Origin: Corallococcus carmarthensis
GTDB taxonomy: Bacteria; Myxococcota; Myxococcia; Myxococcales; Myxococcaceae
DNA length: 64,000 bases
NCBI RefSeq assembly: GCF_003611695.1
Contig: NZ_RAWE01000018.1
Location: 1-64,000 of the forward strand
Direction: 5' to 3'
The position numbers and the translations under genes were made by a program. Positions 9,328 through 19,010 of the stretch are shown in pieces. The notes below the pieces were generated by a model, which made no database searches, was not told the DNA's origin, and was given only the letters and a program-made list of their open reading frames with translations. Each line of letters opens with the position of its first letter. The stretch's first letter is position 1.

Positions 9328-10050
9328 TCAGGGCTCGGCGGGCAGGCCCAGCTTGCGACGCAGCTCCGGCATCGTCGTGTTCGCCCTGAAGCCGGGGCTG
9401 CCTCGCTGGAAGCGGGTGGCCTCCGACAGGTTGCCCAGCACCAGCGGTTCACAGCCGGCATCGCGCACCAGTTGCGCGGCAACCTGGACAGCCTGCGCAT
9501 CGTCCCCGGCGAGCGGAACCGCCAGCCTGCCGCTCTGACTGCCGGCCGAAGCTTCAATGGCCGTGGCGTCGACGGCGCTGAAGGCCCGGACCAGCCGCGT
9601 GCCGGGCAGGTACTTCGCTGACGTGGGGCCGACGCCGTGTGTCTGCGCCTCGCGCGCCAGGGCGTCGTCGCGGCCCGCGGGAGGATTGCAGGCATCGAGG
9701 ACGATCTTCCCGCGCAGCTCTTCCTTCAGGTCGCGTCCGATCTGCGGAAGCGCGCCATAGGGCACGGCGATCAACACCACGGAGCCGAAGGCGGCCGCCT
9801 CGCGCGGGGTGCCCACCGATGCGCGGGCACCGAGCGGGCGGGTCATGGACACGAGCTCATCCGGATGGCGGGAGGAGAACAGCACCTCGTGCCCGTCCCG
9901 GACCCAGATCTGGCCGACGGTGCCGCCCAGCCACCCCGCGCCGATGACGCCGATTCGCATGGCCTTTCGCTTCTCCTTCACCTGTCCCAGGACCGGGAGC
10001 GAGCCCAGGGCCGCGAAGGCCCCGAGGACGAAACGACGGGAGTGCGGCAT
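9328..10050 (-). CDS. Tat-exported NADP-binding reductase, F420-oxidoreductase family
   Basis: This 240-aa protein begins [16 protein letters not shown], a twin-arginine export signal. The Rossmann domain starts at about residue 32 ([17 protein letters not shown]) and matches pfam03807 (F420-dependent NADP oxidoreductase/ProC-like), with [10 protein letters not shown] and LAGDDAQA typical of YrpG/NpdG-like proteins. These enzymes transfer hydride between NADP(H) and a second carrier. An exported, pre-folded and perhaps cofactor-loaded version fits Tat use. It lies 23 bp from adh upstream and about 29 bp from the cupin, so all three should share a transcript. Confidence 0.75.
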   Translation of the reverse strand: MPHSRRFVLGAFAALGSLPVLGQVKEKRKAMRIGVIGAGWLGGTVGQIWVRDGHEVLFSSRHPDELVSMTRPLGARASVGTPREAAAFGSVVLIAVPYGALPQIGRDLKEELRGKIVLDACNPPAGRDDALAREAQTHGVGPTSAKYLPGTRLVRAFSAVDATAIEASAGSQSGRLAVPLAGDDAQAVQVAAQLVRDAGCEPLVLGNLSEATRFQRGSPGFRANTTMPELRRKLGLPAEP

Positions 10051-10073
10051 GTCGGTGGGCCTTTCGGGCTGCG

Positions 10074-11117
10074 TTACTTCAGGGTCGCGGCGTCGATCAC
10101 GAACCGGTAGCGGACGTCGGAGGCGAGCACGCGCTCATAGGCCTCGTTGATCTTCCCGGCCGGGATGACCTCGATGTCGGCGCCGAGCTTGTGCTGGGCG
10201 CAGAAGTCCAACATCTCCTGCGTCTGGCGGATGCCGCCGATGAGCGACCCCGCGAACGACCGGCGCGTCATGATGAGCGAGAACACGTTGACGGAGAGCG
10301 GATCCGGCGGCGCGCCCACGTTGACCAGGGCTCCGTCCAGGGCCAGCAGCGACAGGTACGCGTCCAGGTCGATCTTCGCGCTCACCGTGTTCACGATGAG
10401 GTCGAACGTGCCCGCGAGCTTGCGGAACGTCTCCGGGTCCTTGGTCGCGTGGTAGTGGTGCGCGCCCAGGCGCAGGCCGTCCTCCTTCTTGCTCAGCGTC
10501 TGCGACAGGACGGTGACCTCCGCCCCCATCGCGCGCGCGAGCTTCACGCCCATGTGCCCTAGGCCGCCCAGGCCCACGATGGCCACCTTCTTGCCAGGAC
10601 CGGCGCCCCAGTGGCGCAGCGGCGCGTAGGTCGTGATGCCCGCGCACAAGAGCGGCGCGGCGGCGTCGAGCGAGAGGCCCTCGGGGATCTTGAGGACGAA
10701 GTCCTCGGTCACGACGATGTGGGTGGAGTAGCCGCCCTGGGTGGGCTGGCCGTCCCTCCCGGCGCCGCCGTAGGTCTGGATCATGCCCTTGAGGCAGTGC
10801 TGCTCCTCCCCCTTGCGGCAGTTCGCGCAGTCGCCGCAGGAGTCGACCATGCAGCCGACGCCGACGCGGTCTCCCACGGCGTGCTTCGTGACCTGGGCGC
10901 CGACCCTGGTGACGATGCCGGCGATCTCGTGGCCGGGGACGATGGGGTAGTTCGTCCCGCCCCACTCACCGCGGGCGGTGTGGATGTCCGAGTGGCAGAT
11001 GCCACAGAACTTGATCTCGATGAGGACGTCGCGCGGCCCGAGGTCCCGGCGCTGGATGGACGTGGGAGCGAGGGGCGCGGTCGCGGACGGGGCCGCGTAG
11101 GCGTTGACAGTGAGCAT
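10074..11117 (-). CDS. Zinc-dependent NAD(P) alcohol dehydrogenase, YahK/cinnamyl type
   Basis: This 347-aa medium-chain dehydrogenase should reduce aldehydes with NADPH. The catalytic zinc motif CGICHSDIH and GHE are present, the structural zinc lobe has four Cys ([15 protein letters not shown]), and the Rossmann motif is GLGGLGHMG. Length is normal for the family. It is the first gene of a leftward unit with the Tat reductase and cupin, divergent from a LysR gene 145 bp away, which suggests direct control by that regulator. The physiological substrate is not evident. Confidence 0.9.
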   Translation of the reverse strand: MLTVNAYAAPSATAPLAPTSIQRRDLGPRDVLIEIKFCGICHSDIHTARGEWGGTNYPIVPGHEIAGIVTRVGAQVTKHAVGDRVGVGCMVDSCGDCANCRKGEEQHCLKGMIQTYGGAGRDGQPTQGGYSTHIVVTEDFVLKIPEGLSLDAAAPLLCAGITTYAPLRHWGAGPGKKVAIVGLGGLGHMGVKLARAMGAEVTVLSQTLSKKEDGLRLGAHHYHATKDPETFRKLAGTFDLIVNTVSAKIDLDAYLSLLALDGALVNVGAPPDPLSVNVFSLIMTRRSFAGSLIGGIRQTQEMLDFCAQHKLGADIEVIPAGKINEAYERVLASDVRYRFVIDAATLK

Positions 11118-11262
11118 GGGGGTTTGGGTCTCCGTGGGGGCGCGGGTGTTGGGCCCCGTTCACGAAGAGAGATACGCGTCAGCGCCGCGGATGACTACGC
11201 GCGAGGACGCCAATAGGCTCTCAACCAGCGCTTAACAATGCGCCCGAAGGCGGTTCCCACGC

Positions 11263-12168
11263 ATGAACATGGCTCCCTTCCCCCAGCTCCAGGTGTTCCT
11301 CGCGGTGGCGCGCCTGAGCAGCTTCAGCGGCGCGGCGCGCGAGCTCGGCGTCTCCACGGCCGCGGTCAGCCAGTCGGTGCGGCAGCTGGAGGAGCAGCTG
11401 AGGGTGGTGCTGCTCACCCGCACCACGCGCAGCGTGTCGCTGACGGATGCAGGGAGGCGGCTCGTGGAGGGGGCGGGCCCGGCGGTCGGACAAGCGGTCG
11501 CCGCGCTCCGTGAGGTCTCCGCGCAGCCGGGAGAGACGGTGGGGCGGGTCCGGCTTTCCGTACCTCGGGCGGCGATGTCCTACGTCATCACCCCGGTGGT
11601 GCCCACCTTCCGCGAGCGTCACCCGCGCATCGAAGTGGAGGTCGTCATCGAGGAGCGCTTCGTGGACATCGTGGCGGAGGGCTACGACGCGGGCGTGCGG
11701 TTGAGCGAGGCCATCGAGCGCGACATGGTGCAGGTGCGGCTCACGGATGCGTTCCGCTTCGTGGTGGTGGGGGCGCCCGGCTATCTCGAACGCCAGGGGA
11801 CACCTCAGCGGCCAGAGGACCTCCTGCGCCACGAATGCATCACGTTCCGCATGCGCTCCTCCGGAACGCTCTACGCGTGGGAGCTGGAGCGGGGCCGCAG
11901 GAACTGGCGCGTTCCAGTGCGAGGCGGCGTGGTTTCCAATGACAGCCACCTGACGGTGTCCCTGGCGGAGCAGGGGCTGGGACTGGCGTACGCCATGGAA
12001 CCCATGGTGGCCGAGCAGCTGCGCACGGGGCGGCTCGTGCGGGTGTTGGAGGCCTACGCGCCCACCGTCCCCGGGTTCTTCCTCTACTACCCCAGCCGTG
12101 CACAGCGCTCCGCGCCGCTGCGGCTCTTCGTCGAAGCGGCGCGGGAGCTGGCCGTGAAGGCGATGTGA
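11263..12168 (+). CDS. LysR family transcriptional regulator
   Basis: This 301-aa protein has the N-terminal winged HTH (residues 5-63: FLAVARLSSFSGAAREL ... TAAVSQSVRQLE) and a C-terminal periplasmic-binding-like effector domain, the standard LTTR layout. It is transcribed away from the alcohol dehydrogenase unit, the classical position for a regulator of the divergent operon. The 145-bp spacer contains AT-richer patches near 11210-11240 that could hold a T-N11-A box, but no clear box is visible. The inducer is unknown; aldehydes or quinones would fit the neighbours. Confidence 0.9.
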   Translation: MNMAPFPQLQVFLAVARLSSFSGAARELGVSTAAVSQSVRQLEEQLRVVLLTRTTRSVSLTDAGRRLVEGAGPAVGQAVAALREVSAQPGETVGRVRLSVPRAAMSYVITPVVPTFRERHPRIEVEVVIEERFVDIVAEGYDAGVRLSEAIERDMVQVRLTDAFRFVVVGAPGYLERQGTPQRPEDLLRHECITFRMRSSGTLYAWELERGRRNWRVPVRGGVVSNDSHLTVSLAEQGLGLAYAMEPMVAEQLRTGRLVRVLEAYAPTVPGFFLYYPSRAQRSAPLRLFVEAARELAVKAM

Positions 12169-12185
12169 AGTGACCGCGGCTGCGC

Positions 12186-13262
<1,077 letters not shown>

Positions 13263-13284
13263 TTAAGCCCACGTTGAAAATAAA

Positions 13285-13301
13285 GGGCGCTCGGAGCGCC
13301 C
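13285..13301 (-). terminator. Intrinsic terminator, leftward
   Basis: GGGCGCTC-G-GAGCGCCC is a perfect 8-bp stem. Read leftward it is followed by TTTATTTTC, a real T-tract and the best rho-independent terminator in the window. It follows the stop at 13308 by 6 bp and insulates the aldo/keto reductase gene. Confidence 0.75.
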
Positions 13302-13307
13302 ATCCCC

Positions 13308-13490
13308 TCACGCCTGGATTTCCTCCAGGTCTCCGTTCTTCACGCGCCGGAGACAGGCGGTCCGCTCCGTGGCGCAGTCCGCACGGGTCGCCGCCAGTTC
13401 ATCGCCGCTCGACTCAAGAGCGCTGTCCGGGGGGATGCAGGCATCCTTGACTTTCGTCGATATGGACCCGGGTACGGTGTAAGTGTTCAG
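13308..13490 (-). pseudogene. Possible remnant of a small Cys-containing gene
   Basis: The C-terminal 50 codons of this leftward frame read like a real protein (DACIPPDSALESSGDELAAT, then Cys-spaced ADCATERTACLRR), and an intrinsic terminator follows directly. No ATG, GTG or TTG with a ribosome site lies at a sensible place upstream, and further upstream the frame runs into the secreted-protein gene on the other strand. It may be a decayed gene, or a gene with a non-standard start. Confidence 0.3.
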
Positions 13491-13598
13491 TCGGTGGCAT
13501 TGATGACACGGAGCGTCTGTCTTTGGGGCCTGGGGGTGGCGTCTGCTGCCGCGCGTGCCTGGCTTTTCACAGGCACATCCCACACCCCAGGAGAGTCG

Positions 13599-13904
13599 AT
13601 GAACGCGCTGAGGAAGTCCCTGATGGCCGTCGCCGCTGTCTTCGCCGTGGCTCCCGCCGCTGCCTTTGCCTACCCGCCGCAGTGCTGGGATGTCTGCGAG
13701 AGCGATAGGTACTGCGACGCTCCCTGTTACGAGGGGACTCATCGCACCACGTGTGGTGACGGGGGCTATTGCTTCGAGGCCGCGCAGCCTTCGCAAGAGA
13801 CCGCCTCCGTCTCCTCGCAGCAGGCCCAGCGGACCGAGGACACCGCGCCGGTCTGCGACGCCGCCCATCCGGCCGCGGAGCAGACCCCGGCCGTCGAGAG
13901 CTGA
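13599..13904 (+). CDS. Small Cys-rich secreted protein
   Basis: This 101-aa protein has a clear Sec signal peptide (MNALRKSLMAVAAVFAV, cleavage after AFA). The mature part begins YPPQCWDVCESDRYCDAPC and has eight Cys, seven of them in its first 45 residues, a pattern suggesting disulfide bonding. The tail is Gln/Thr/Ala-rich and looks disordered. AGGAGAG upstream supports the start. I recognise no family. A strong hairpin follows the stop. Confidence 0.6.
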   Translation: MNALRKSLMAVAAVFAVAPAAAFAYPPQCWDVCESDRYCDAPCYEGTHRTTCGDGGYCFEAAQPSQETASVSSQQAQRTEDTAPVCDAAHPAAEQTPAVES

Positions 13905-13918
13905 GCGGTCTTGAATTC

Positions 13919-13952
13919 CAGCGGGGCCCGGCGTCGTGCCCGGGCCTCGCTG
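13919..13952 (+). terminator. Terminator-like hairpin after the small secreted protein
   Basis: CAGCG plus GGGCCCGG pairs with CCCGGGCC plus CGCTG around cgtcgtg, a long GC-rich stem 14 bp after the stop at 13904. TT follows but no extended T-tract. Confidence 0.5.
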
Positions 13953-13992
13953 TTCATGCGCGGCGCAGCGTAGCCGCTTCCCTGCCGGGAAA

Positions 13993-14028
13993 TCCGGGTG
14001 GACCCGATACGGCGAAGGTCCACCCGGA
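13993..14028 (-). terminator. 12-bp hairpin after the kelch lipoprotein gene
   Basis: TCCGGGTGGACC (13993-14004) is perfectly complementary to GGTCCACCCGGA (14017-14028). It starts 9 bp past the stop of the leftward kelch gene; leftward the stem is followed by TTTCCC. Confidence 0.6.
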
Positions 14029-14036
14029 CGTGCTTG

Positions 14037-15446
14037 CTACTGACTCACGACACAGCCCGGCTGCGTGATGACACACCAGGAGTTGGCCTCGCTGACGCAG
14101 ATGCTGTCCCAGGACGTGGTGCAGCAGTACGGGTCGCGGTTGCACACCGAGAACGTGCAGGAATTGCAATCCTTGTTCAGCGACGTGCCGGACGTACAGA
14201 CGTTGTGGGTGCAGGAGGCGGCGACACAGACGTTGTTGGCGGAGCAGGCCTGCCCGGTGCCACAGGTGCCACAGGTGAGGGTGCCTCCACAGCCGTTGGA
14301 GATCGTCCCGCAGGTCTTGCCCTGCGCCGCGCACGTCGTCGGCGTGCACGTGGCGGACGCATCGAAGACCTCGATGCTCGCCAGGGCCTGCATGTTGCCC
14401 TGGGCGTTGTAGGTCGTCCCTCCGAGGAACAGGACGCGGCCATTCGCCAGCGCGACCGTGGGGTGCTCCACGCGGGACTGGGCGAGCGTTCCCACCGTGC
14501 TCCAGGTGTTGGTCGTGGGGGAGAACAGCTCCACCTGCATCGTGTTGTAGGAGCCACCGGCCATCAGGATGGTGCCATCCGGCCGCGTCACCGACGGCGC
14601 GGTGAAGTGCTGGACGGCCGTGGCGCCGGTGTTGGTCCAGGTGTTGGCGGCCGGGTCATACAGCTCCGCCGCCGTGGCGTAGCCCGTCACCAGCGCCAGG
14701 CCGCTGGCGAGCAGCTGCAGGGTGTGGCCATTGCGGCCCGTGTTCATCGACGCGACCGTGGTCCACGCCCCCGTGGAGGGGCTCCAGATCTCCGCGTGGT
14801 TGCTGGAGGACGTCGTGCTGTTCCCACCGCCCGCCACCAGCACGCGGCCGTCCGCGAGCCGCACCGCGGCCTGTCCCATCATCCCGGCGTTGAGCGAGCC
14901 CGTGGCCGCCCAGGTGTTCGTCGACGGCGTGTAGACGTAGGTCGAGGTGACGTAGCTCACGCCACCCACCACCAGCACGCGCCCGTCCGTGAGCAGCGTG
15001 GCGCTGTGTCCATAGCTGATGCGGGGCAGGGGCGCGGCGGCGCTCCAGGTGTTCGTGACGGGGTCGTAGCGCTCGGCGGAAGCGAGCACGCTCGAGTTGA
15101 TGCCGCCCACGACCAGCACGGTGCCGTCCTGCAACAGCGTGGCGGTGTGAGCGCGGCGCGCGGTGAGCATCGACGGACCTGCGACGGACGTGGCCGTGGC
15201 CGGGTCATACAGCTCCGTGGTGGTGTACGAGCCCGAAGGCGTCCCGCCGCCCGCCACCAGCACCTTGCCGTTGCCGAGCAGCGTGGCGGTGTGCTGATAG
15301 CGCGCGGACAGCAGCGAACCCCCGGACACGACGAGCGCGGACGACTGGGAGGACACGAGGTCCTCCTCGGGTAACTCGCTCTCGGGACTGCACGCGAAAC
15401 ACAACAGGAGGGGAACGACGGCCAAGGACATCCAAGTGGTGCGCAT
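14037..15446 (-). CDS. Kelch-repeat lipoprotein with Cys-rich C-terminus
   Basis: This 469-aa protein has a lipoprotein signal ending in LLLCFAC (Cys19). From about residue 40 to 355 it carries kelch repeats with the recurring phrase 'ATLL-DG-VLVVGG' followed by 'ELYDPATNTW', predicting a beta-propeller. The last 100 residues are Cys-rich: ISNGCGGTLTCGTCGTGQAC, then CNRDPYCCTTSWDSIC, a tail seen on many myxobacterial exported proteins. It probably sits on the outer membrane and binds protein or polysaccharide. I place the start at 15446, not at the in-frame codon at 15518, because the signal peptide begins there. Confidence 0.8.
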   Translation of the reverse strand: MRTTWMSLAVVPLLLCFACSPESELPEEDLVSSQSSALVVSGGSLLSARYQHTATLLGNGKVLVAGGGTPSGSYTTTELYDPATATSVAGPSMLTARRAHTATLLQDGTVLVVGGINSSVLASAERYDPVTNTWSAAAPLPRISYGHSATLLTDGRVLVVGGVSYVTSTYVYTPSTNTWAATGSLNAGMMGQAAVRLADGRVLVAGGGNSTTSSSNHAEIWSPSTGAWTTVASMNTGRNGHTLQLLASGLALVTGYATAAELYDPAANTWTNTGATAVQHFTAPSVTRPDGTILMAGGSYNTMQVELFSPTTNTWSTVGTLAQSRVEHPTVALANGRVLFLGGTTYNAQGNMQALASIEVFDASATCTPTTCAAQGKTCGTISNGCGGTLTCGTCGTGQACSANNVCVAASCTHNVCTSGTSLNKDCNSCTFSVCNRDPYCCTTSWDSICVSEANSWCVITQPGCVVSQ

Positions 15447-15500
15447 GTGGGGCTCCCGGGAAATGGGTTCGCGACCATTGCATGCGACGTCTGGATTCCT

Positions 15501-15515
15501 TTCATGAAACATGAA
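15501..15515. repeat. TTCATG-AAA-CATGAA dyad
   Basis: A perfect 6-bp dyad with a 3-nt centre, 55 bp upstream of the kelch gene start. It could be an operator for that gene. No regulator is encoded next to it. Confidence 0.4.
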
Positions 15516-15524
15516 CACAAATCA

Positions 15525-15540
15525 GGTGTCTCAAGACACC
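15525..15540. repeat. GGTGTCT-CA-AGACACC dyad
   Basis: A perfect 7-bp inverted repeat with a 2-nt centre. It lies in the same 169-bp spacer as the TTCATG dyad. The loop is too short for a good RNA hairpin, so a protein-binding site is more likely. Confidence 0.4.
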
Positions 15541-15615
15541 CGGGCTTGTCTCAGCAGGCGGGAAAAACCGGGACTGAGCTGGTTCATCGGGATTCATCCG
15601 GCGCCATCGTTTCAG

Positions 15616-15954
15616 CTAACCCGCGCGGTTCACCTGCTCGGTGGCGACAGGCGGCACTCCGGCGGTCACGGCATCCGCGGCCCTCCGCGTGTTGGCTTCG
15701 ATGGCGACCTGGCACATCGCCACCTGAGCCTGGAGCTGGAGCGAGAAAGCCCGGCCCCGGCCGAACATGACGCCGATCAGCGCTACCACCAGGCCGCCGA
15801 TCACGACGATGAGGCCTTGCGCGTTCATGGCCTTCGCCAGCACCGCGCCCGCGATGAAACCGATAACGCCCCAGGCGAAGATGATGCCGGAGGCGCGGTC
15901 GTACAGCGCCTGGGCATGCTTCGTGATGATGCTGGGATCGTAGCGAACCGACAT
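15616..15954 (-). CDS. Small membrane protein of unknown function
   Basis: This 112-aa protein has two adjacent hydrophobic helices (about 22-42, IIFAWGVIGFIAGAVL, and 47-65, LIVVIGGLVVALIGVMF), then a polar C-terminus with a regular Ala/Gln helix. The start at 15954 is preceded by GGAG; a longer frame to 16062 would overlap the hairpin after the GH16 gene and has no ribosome site. No family is recognised. Confidence 0.55.
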   Translation of the reverse strand: MSVRYDPSIITKHAQALYDRASGIIFAWGVIGFIAGAVLAKAMNAQGLIVVIGGLVVALIGVMFGRGRAFSLQLQAQVAMCQVAIEANTRRAADAVTAGVPPVATEQVNRAG

Positions 15955-16031
15955 GGTGACTCCGCCGTCAGGAAATAGGGGCCCGTGGATCAGGCCCGCG
16001 CGACTCCATCCCACCGTGCGGAGCGCCTGGA

Positions 16032-16051
16032 CATCCCCCGAGGGGGGGATG
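16032..16051 (-). terminator. Hairpin after the GH16 gene
   Basis: CATCCCCC (16032-16039) pairs with GGGGGATG (16044-16051) around a 4-nt loop, 22 bp past the stop of the leftward GH16 gene. There is no T-tract. Confidence 0.5.
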
Positions 16052-16072
16052 CCCGGCGGCATCCATCGCGTG

Positions 16073-17392
16073 CTACTTCGGCACCCAGACCGCGACCCAG
16101 TCGATCTGCACGTTGCCCGCTGCGGCGTTGCTCGGCGGCGTGCCGCTCAGGTCCGTCTCCGTCTGGAGGACCCAGTGCATGGGCGTGCTCGGCACGCGGC
16201 TGGTCTTGTCCAGGATGACCGCGCCATCGAGGATGAACCGGCACCGTCCCGGGGTCCACTCGAGGACGGCCGTGTGCCATGACGTGTAGCGCGCGCTCGT
16301 GGAGACCGCGTCCTGATCCCCGCCCGACGTCCCGTTCTGCCGGTGCATGAACCCGGAGATGGTGCCGTCCAGGTCGCCCTCCGGGAAGTCGATCTCCCCG
16401 TCGCGAGGCCACACTTCACTGTCCGGCCAGAGCAGCCACGCCGTCTTGTAGCCAGGCACCGCGTCCGCCCGGAAGCGCACCGCGTAGCGCCCCGCGGGCA
16501 GCCCGCCCGATGCGTTCGCTCCGGGAATCTTCGGCAGCACCGCGGCGACCATATGCACACCGTTCTCGGTGTGCAGGTACTTGTTCAACACGCCGTTCTG
16601 GATGCTGACGACCTTCGAGGGCGAGTACGTCCCGTTCTTGCTCGTGTCCTTCCAGCCATCCAGGTACACGCTCCACTTCGACGACACCGCCGCGGGGAAC
16701 TGGCCCACGGGCACGTTGCTCGTGAAGTCGTCGGTGAACACCTGCCGCCAGCCCGTGAGGTCGCCCACCGGCATCGGTTCACCCGATGGGCTCGTGCCAC
16801 CAGTGGGCTCCAACGTGATGGCGTCCACGAGGATGGCGTTGCCTGACGTCGCCTGGTTCTGGAGGACATAGACATCCACCGTGTCACCGACGCGCTCCAC
16901 GGTGCCTGTTACGGTGAGCCGCTGGAAGCTGGTGGTCAGCGTCGCGTCCGCGGTGAAGAGCTTGTATGTGGTCCCGGAGGCGTTCTTCTCCCGGAGGATG
17001 AGGCTGACGGGCTTGCCCACCGTGCCGGAGTTGCCCGCTGCGACATACGCCGTCGCCGTATAGGCCTGCCCCTGCGGCGCGTTCGGAATGCCGCTCTGCG
17101 CGCCGTCCAACGAGTAGAGCGTCGCCGAACCGCTGACGGTGACGCGCGCGACGTATTGGCCGTCGGGCGCTCCGGTGCGCGTCTCCCTCGTCAGCGTTCC
17201 CTGCCAGCTGGACCAGCCACTGGTGTTCGTTTCGAAGGACGTGTTGGTGATCACCGAGGCCAGCGACGCGGAGGCCTGGACCGGGGCTTCGGCTTCAGGC
17301 TCGGGACTGCAAGCGGACGCAAACGGGACGGCCAGCAACAGCGCCCAGGCGGTGCGGAAGCGCGGCCTGCGCAGGACAGCGGACTCACTCAT
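16073..17392 (-). CDS. GH16-family lipoprotein glycosidase with N-terminal carbohydrate-binding module
   Basis: This 439-aa protein has a lipoprotein signal ending in PFASAC (Cys28). Residues 45-200 resemble a CBM4/9-type jelly roll (NTSFETNTSGWSSWQG ... AILVDAITLEP). The catalytic region from about 215 contains WPRDGEIDFPEGD, matching the GH16 active-site pattern E-I-D-x-x-E, so both glutamates are in place. It should cleave a beta-glucan or galactan outside the cell. A near-consensus sigma-70 promoter precedes the gene and a hairpin follows it, so it is probably monocistronic. Confidence 0.85.
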   Translation of the reverse strand: MSESAVLRRPRFRTAWALLLAVPFASACSPEPEAEAPVQASASLASVITNTSFETNTSGWSSWQGTLTRETRTGAPDGQYVARVTVSGSATLYSLDGAQSGIPNAPQGQAYTATAYVAAGNSGTVGKPVSLILREKNASGTTYKLFTADATLTTSFQRLTVTGTVERVGDTVDVYVLQNQATSGNAILVDAITLEPTGGTSPSGEPMPVGDLTGWRQVFTDDFTSNVPVGQFPAAVSSKWSVYLDGWKDTSKNGTYSPSKVVSIQNGVLNKYLHTENGVHMVAAVLPKIPGANASGGLPAGRYAVRFRADAVPGYKTAWLLWPDSEVWPRDGEIDFPEGDLDGTISGFMHRQNGTSGGDQDAVSTSARYTSWHTAVLEWTPGRCRFILDGAVILDKTSRVPSTPMHWVLQTETDLSGTPPSNAAAGNVQIDWVAVWVPK

Positions 17393-17427
17393 GGCACTCT
17401 CCGTGAAAAACAGGAAATACTAGTGAA

Positions 17428-17456
17428 ACTATAAATAACAGAGAGCGGCCTGTCAG
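17428..17456 (-). promoter_or_regulatory. Sigma-70-type promoter of the GH16 gene
   Basis: Read leftward, the -35 CTGACA (17451-17456) and the -10 TATAGT (17428-17433) are separated by exactly 17 nt. The predicted transcription start is near 17421, giving a leader of about 29 nt with GGAG before the ATG. Confidence 0.65.
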
Positions 17457-17547
17457 ACGAAACGGGCCCTTCGGACGAGCCCACCGTGTGCCTGCGTCTC
17501 CCACTCCGGGCGTGCGTGGCCATCCTCGGCCGAAGAGGAGAGACGCC

Positions 17548-18594
17548 ATGCCCACCGACACGAAGAAGCCTTCCGACTCGGGACTGGATCCCCACGCCCG
17601 TGCCTTCCTGGAGCAGTTGAAGAAAGCGGGCGGGCCCGCGCTCGAAACCCTGCCCCCCGCGGATGCGCGAGCCGTGCTCCGGAGCGTGCAGTCGGGAAAG
17701 AGCGCGAAGAAACCCGCCCGTATCGAGGACCGCGTCCTGCCGGTGGGCCCCGACGGACAGGTCTCCGTCCGCATCGTGCGGCCCGCGGACGCGTCGGAAA
17801 AGCTCCCGGTGGTGCTCTACCTCCACGGCGGAGGCTGGGTGCTGGGCGACAAGGACACGCACGACCGGCTGATCCGCGAACTGGCCGTGGGGAGCCGGTG
17901 CGCGGTCGTGTTCGTCAACTACTCGCCCGCTCCCGAAGGCCAGTACCCGGCGCAGCTCGAACAGGCCGACGCCGTGCTCCAGTGGATCGCGAAGAGCGGC
18001 GGTGAAGCGGACCTGGATGGACAGCGCATCGCGGTGGCAGGGGACAGCGCGGGCGGGAACCTGGCGGCGGCGCTCACGCTGGTGGCGAAGGAGCGCGGCG
18101 GCCCGCGCATCCTGCAGCAGGTGCTGTTCTATCCCGTCACGGATGCCCGCTTCGACACGGCCTCCTACGAGCGCTACGCGGACGGCTACTTCCTCACGCG
18201 CAGCGGGATGCAGTGGTTCTGGGACAACTACGCCCCGGACTCCTCCGTCCGCGCCGAGCCGACCATCAGCCCCCTGCGCGCGACCGATGCGCAGCTGCGA
18301 GGACTGCCGCCGGCGTTGATCCTCAACGGCGAATGCGACGTGCTCCGCGACGAAGGCCAGGCCTACGCGCGCAGGCTCGTGGACGCGGGCGTCCCGGCGC
18401 TGGCCATCCAATACGAGGGGATGATCCACGACTTCGTGATGTTGGATCCGCTGGCGGACTCACTCGCCGCGCGCAATGCCATTGCCCAGGCCTGCCTCAC
18501 GCTGTCGGAAGCGCTGGGCACGCGGCGGCAGGTGGACGCGACGCTCACGCCCCAGCCCGCGCAGGTCCGCGAGCGGGAGAGCGCCCGTCACTGA
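17548..18594 (+). CDS. Alpha/beta hydrolase, hormone-sensitive-lipase (family IV) esterase
   Basis: This 348-aa esterase has the oxyanion motif HGGGWV, the nucleophile elbow GDSAGG, a late acidic residue in NGECDVLRDEG and the catalytic His in EGMIHDFV. The N-terminal 60 residues form a cap typical of the family. It should hydrolyse short or medium acyl esters in the cytoplasm. GAGGAGAG upstream supports the ATG at 17548. It is convergent with the DUF4326 gene, and their 3' ends overlap by 7 bp. Confidence 0.9.
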   Translation: MPTDTKKPSDSGLDPHARAFLEQLKKAGGPALETLPPADARAVLRSVQSGKSAKKPARIEDRVLPVGPDGQVSVRIVRPADASEKLPVVLYLHGGGWVLGDKDTHDRLIRELAVGSRCAVVFVNYSPAPEGQYPAQLEQADAVLQWIAKSGGEADLDGQRIAVAGDSAGGNLAAALTLVAKERGGPRILQQVLFYPVTDARFDTASYERYADGYFLTRSGMQWFWDNYAPDSSVRAEPTISPLRATDAQLRGLPPALILNGECDVLRDEGQAYARRLVDAGVPALAIQYEGMIHDFVMLDPLADSLAARNAIAQACLTLSEALGTRRQVDATLTPQPAQVRERESARH

Positions 18595-19010
18595 CCTGAA
18601 TCCAGCCACGCGGCCAGCACGTCCGCGTGGCACGGGCCCGGCTTGCACCAGCAGCCCAACCGCTTGCCGCGCAACGTCCTAACGTCGCGCAGGAAGTCCG
18701 CGTCGTGCTTCGTGCGCAGCTCCAGGTACCAGCGGAAGGATTCAAATGCGTCCGGGCCGGGCGCCATGCGCCGCTGGGCCTCGTCGCGGATCCTCGCGGC
18801 TTCGTCCGCCGGAAGCTTCTCCAGCCACGGCTCGAAGTACGTGCGGATCATCGCCTTCCAGGTCTTCACCCCGCCGGGCTTGAACGGGTTGCCGAAGCGG
18901 CCCGGCACGGGGTTGAGCGGCCCTGGCTTCGCCCAGGCGCGGAAGGCCCGGCCCACGTAGACATCACAGGCGTCGTGGACGTGCACCGCGGTGGTTCGGG
19001 AGTCGGACAT
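18588..19010 (-). CDS. DUF4326 domain protein
   Basis: This 140-aa protein matches DUF4326: an early DVYVGRAF segment, RFGNPFKPG, and the Cys/His signature LGCWCKPGPCHADVL near the C-terminus, which could bind a metal. The family is found in phage and bacterial genomes and has no assigned function. The start codon directly abuts a perfect 12-bp inverted repeat (19011-19041), leaving no room for a free Shine-Dalgarno. Confidence 0.8.
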   Translation of the reverse strand: MSDSRTTAVHVHDACDVYVGRAFRAWAKPGPLNPVPGRFGNPFKPGGVKTWKAMIRTYFEPWLEKLPADEAARIRDEAQRRMAPGPDAFESFRWYLELRTKHDADFLRDVRTLRGKRLGCWCKPGPCHADVLAAWLDSGQ

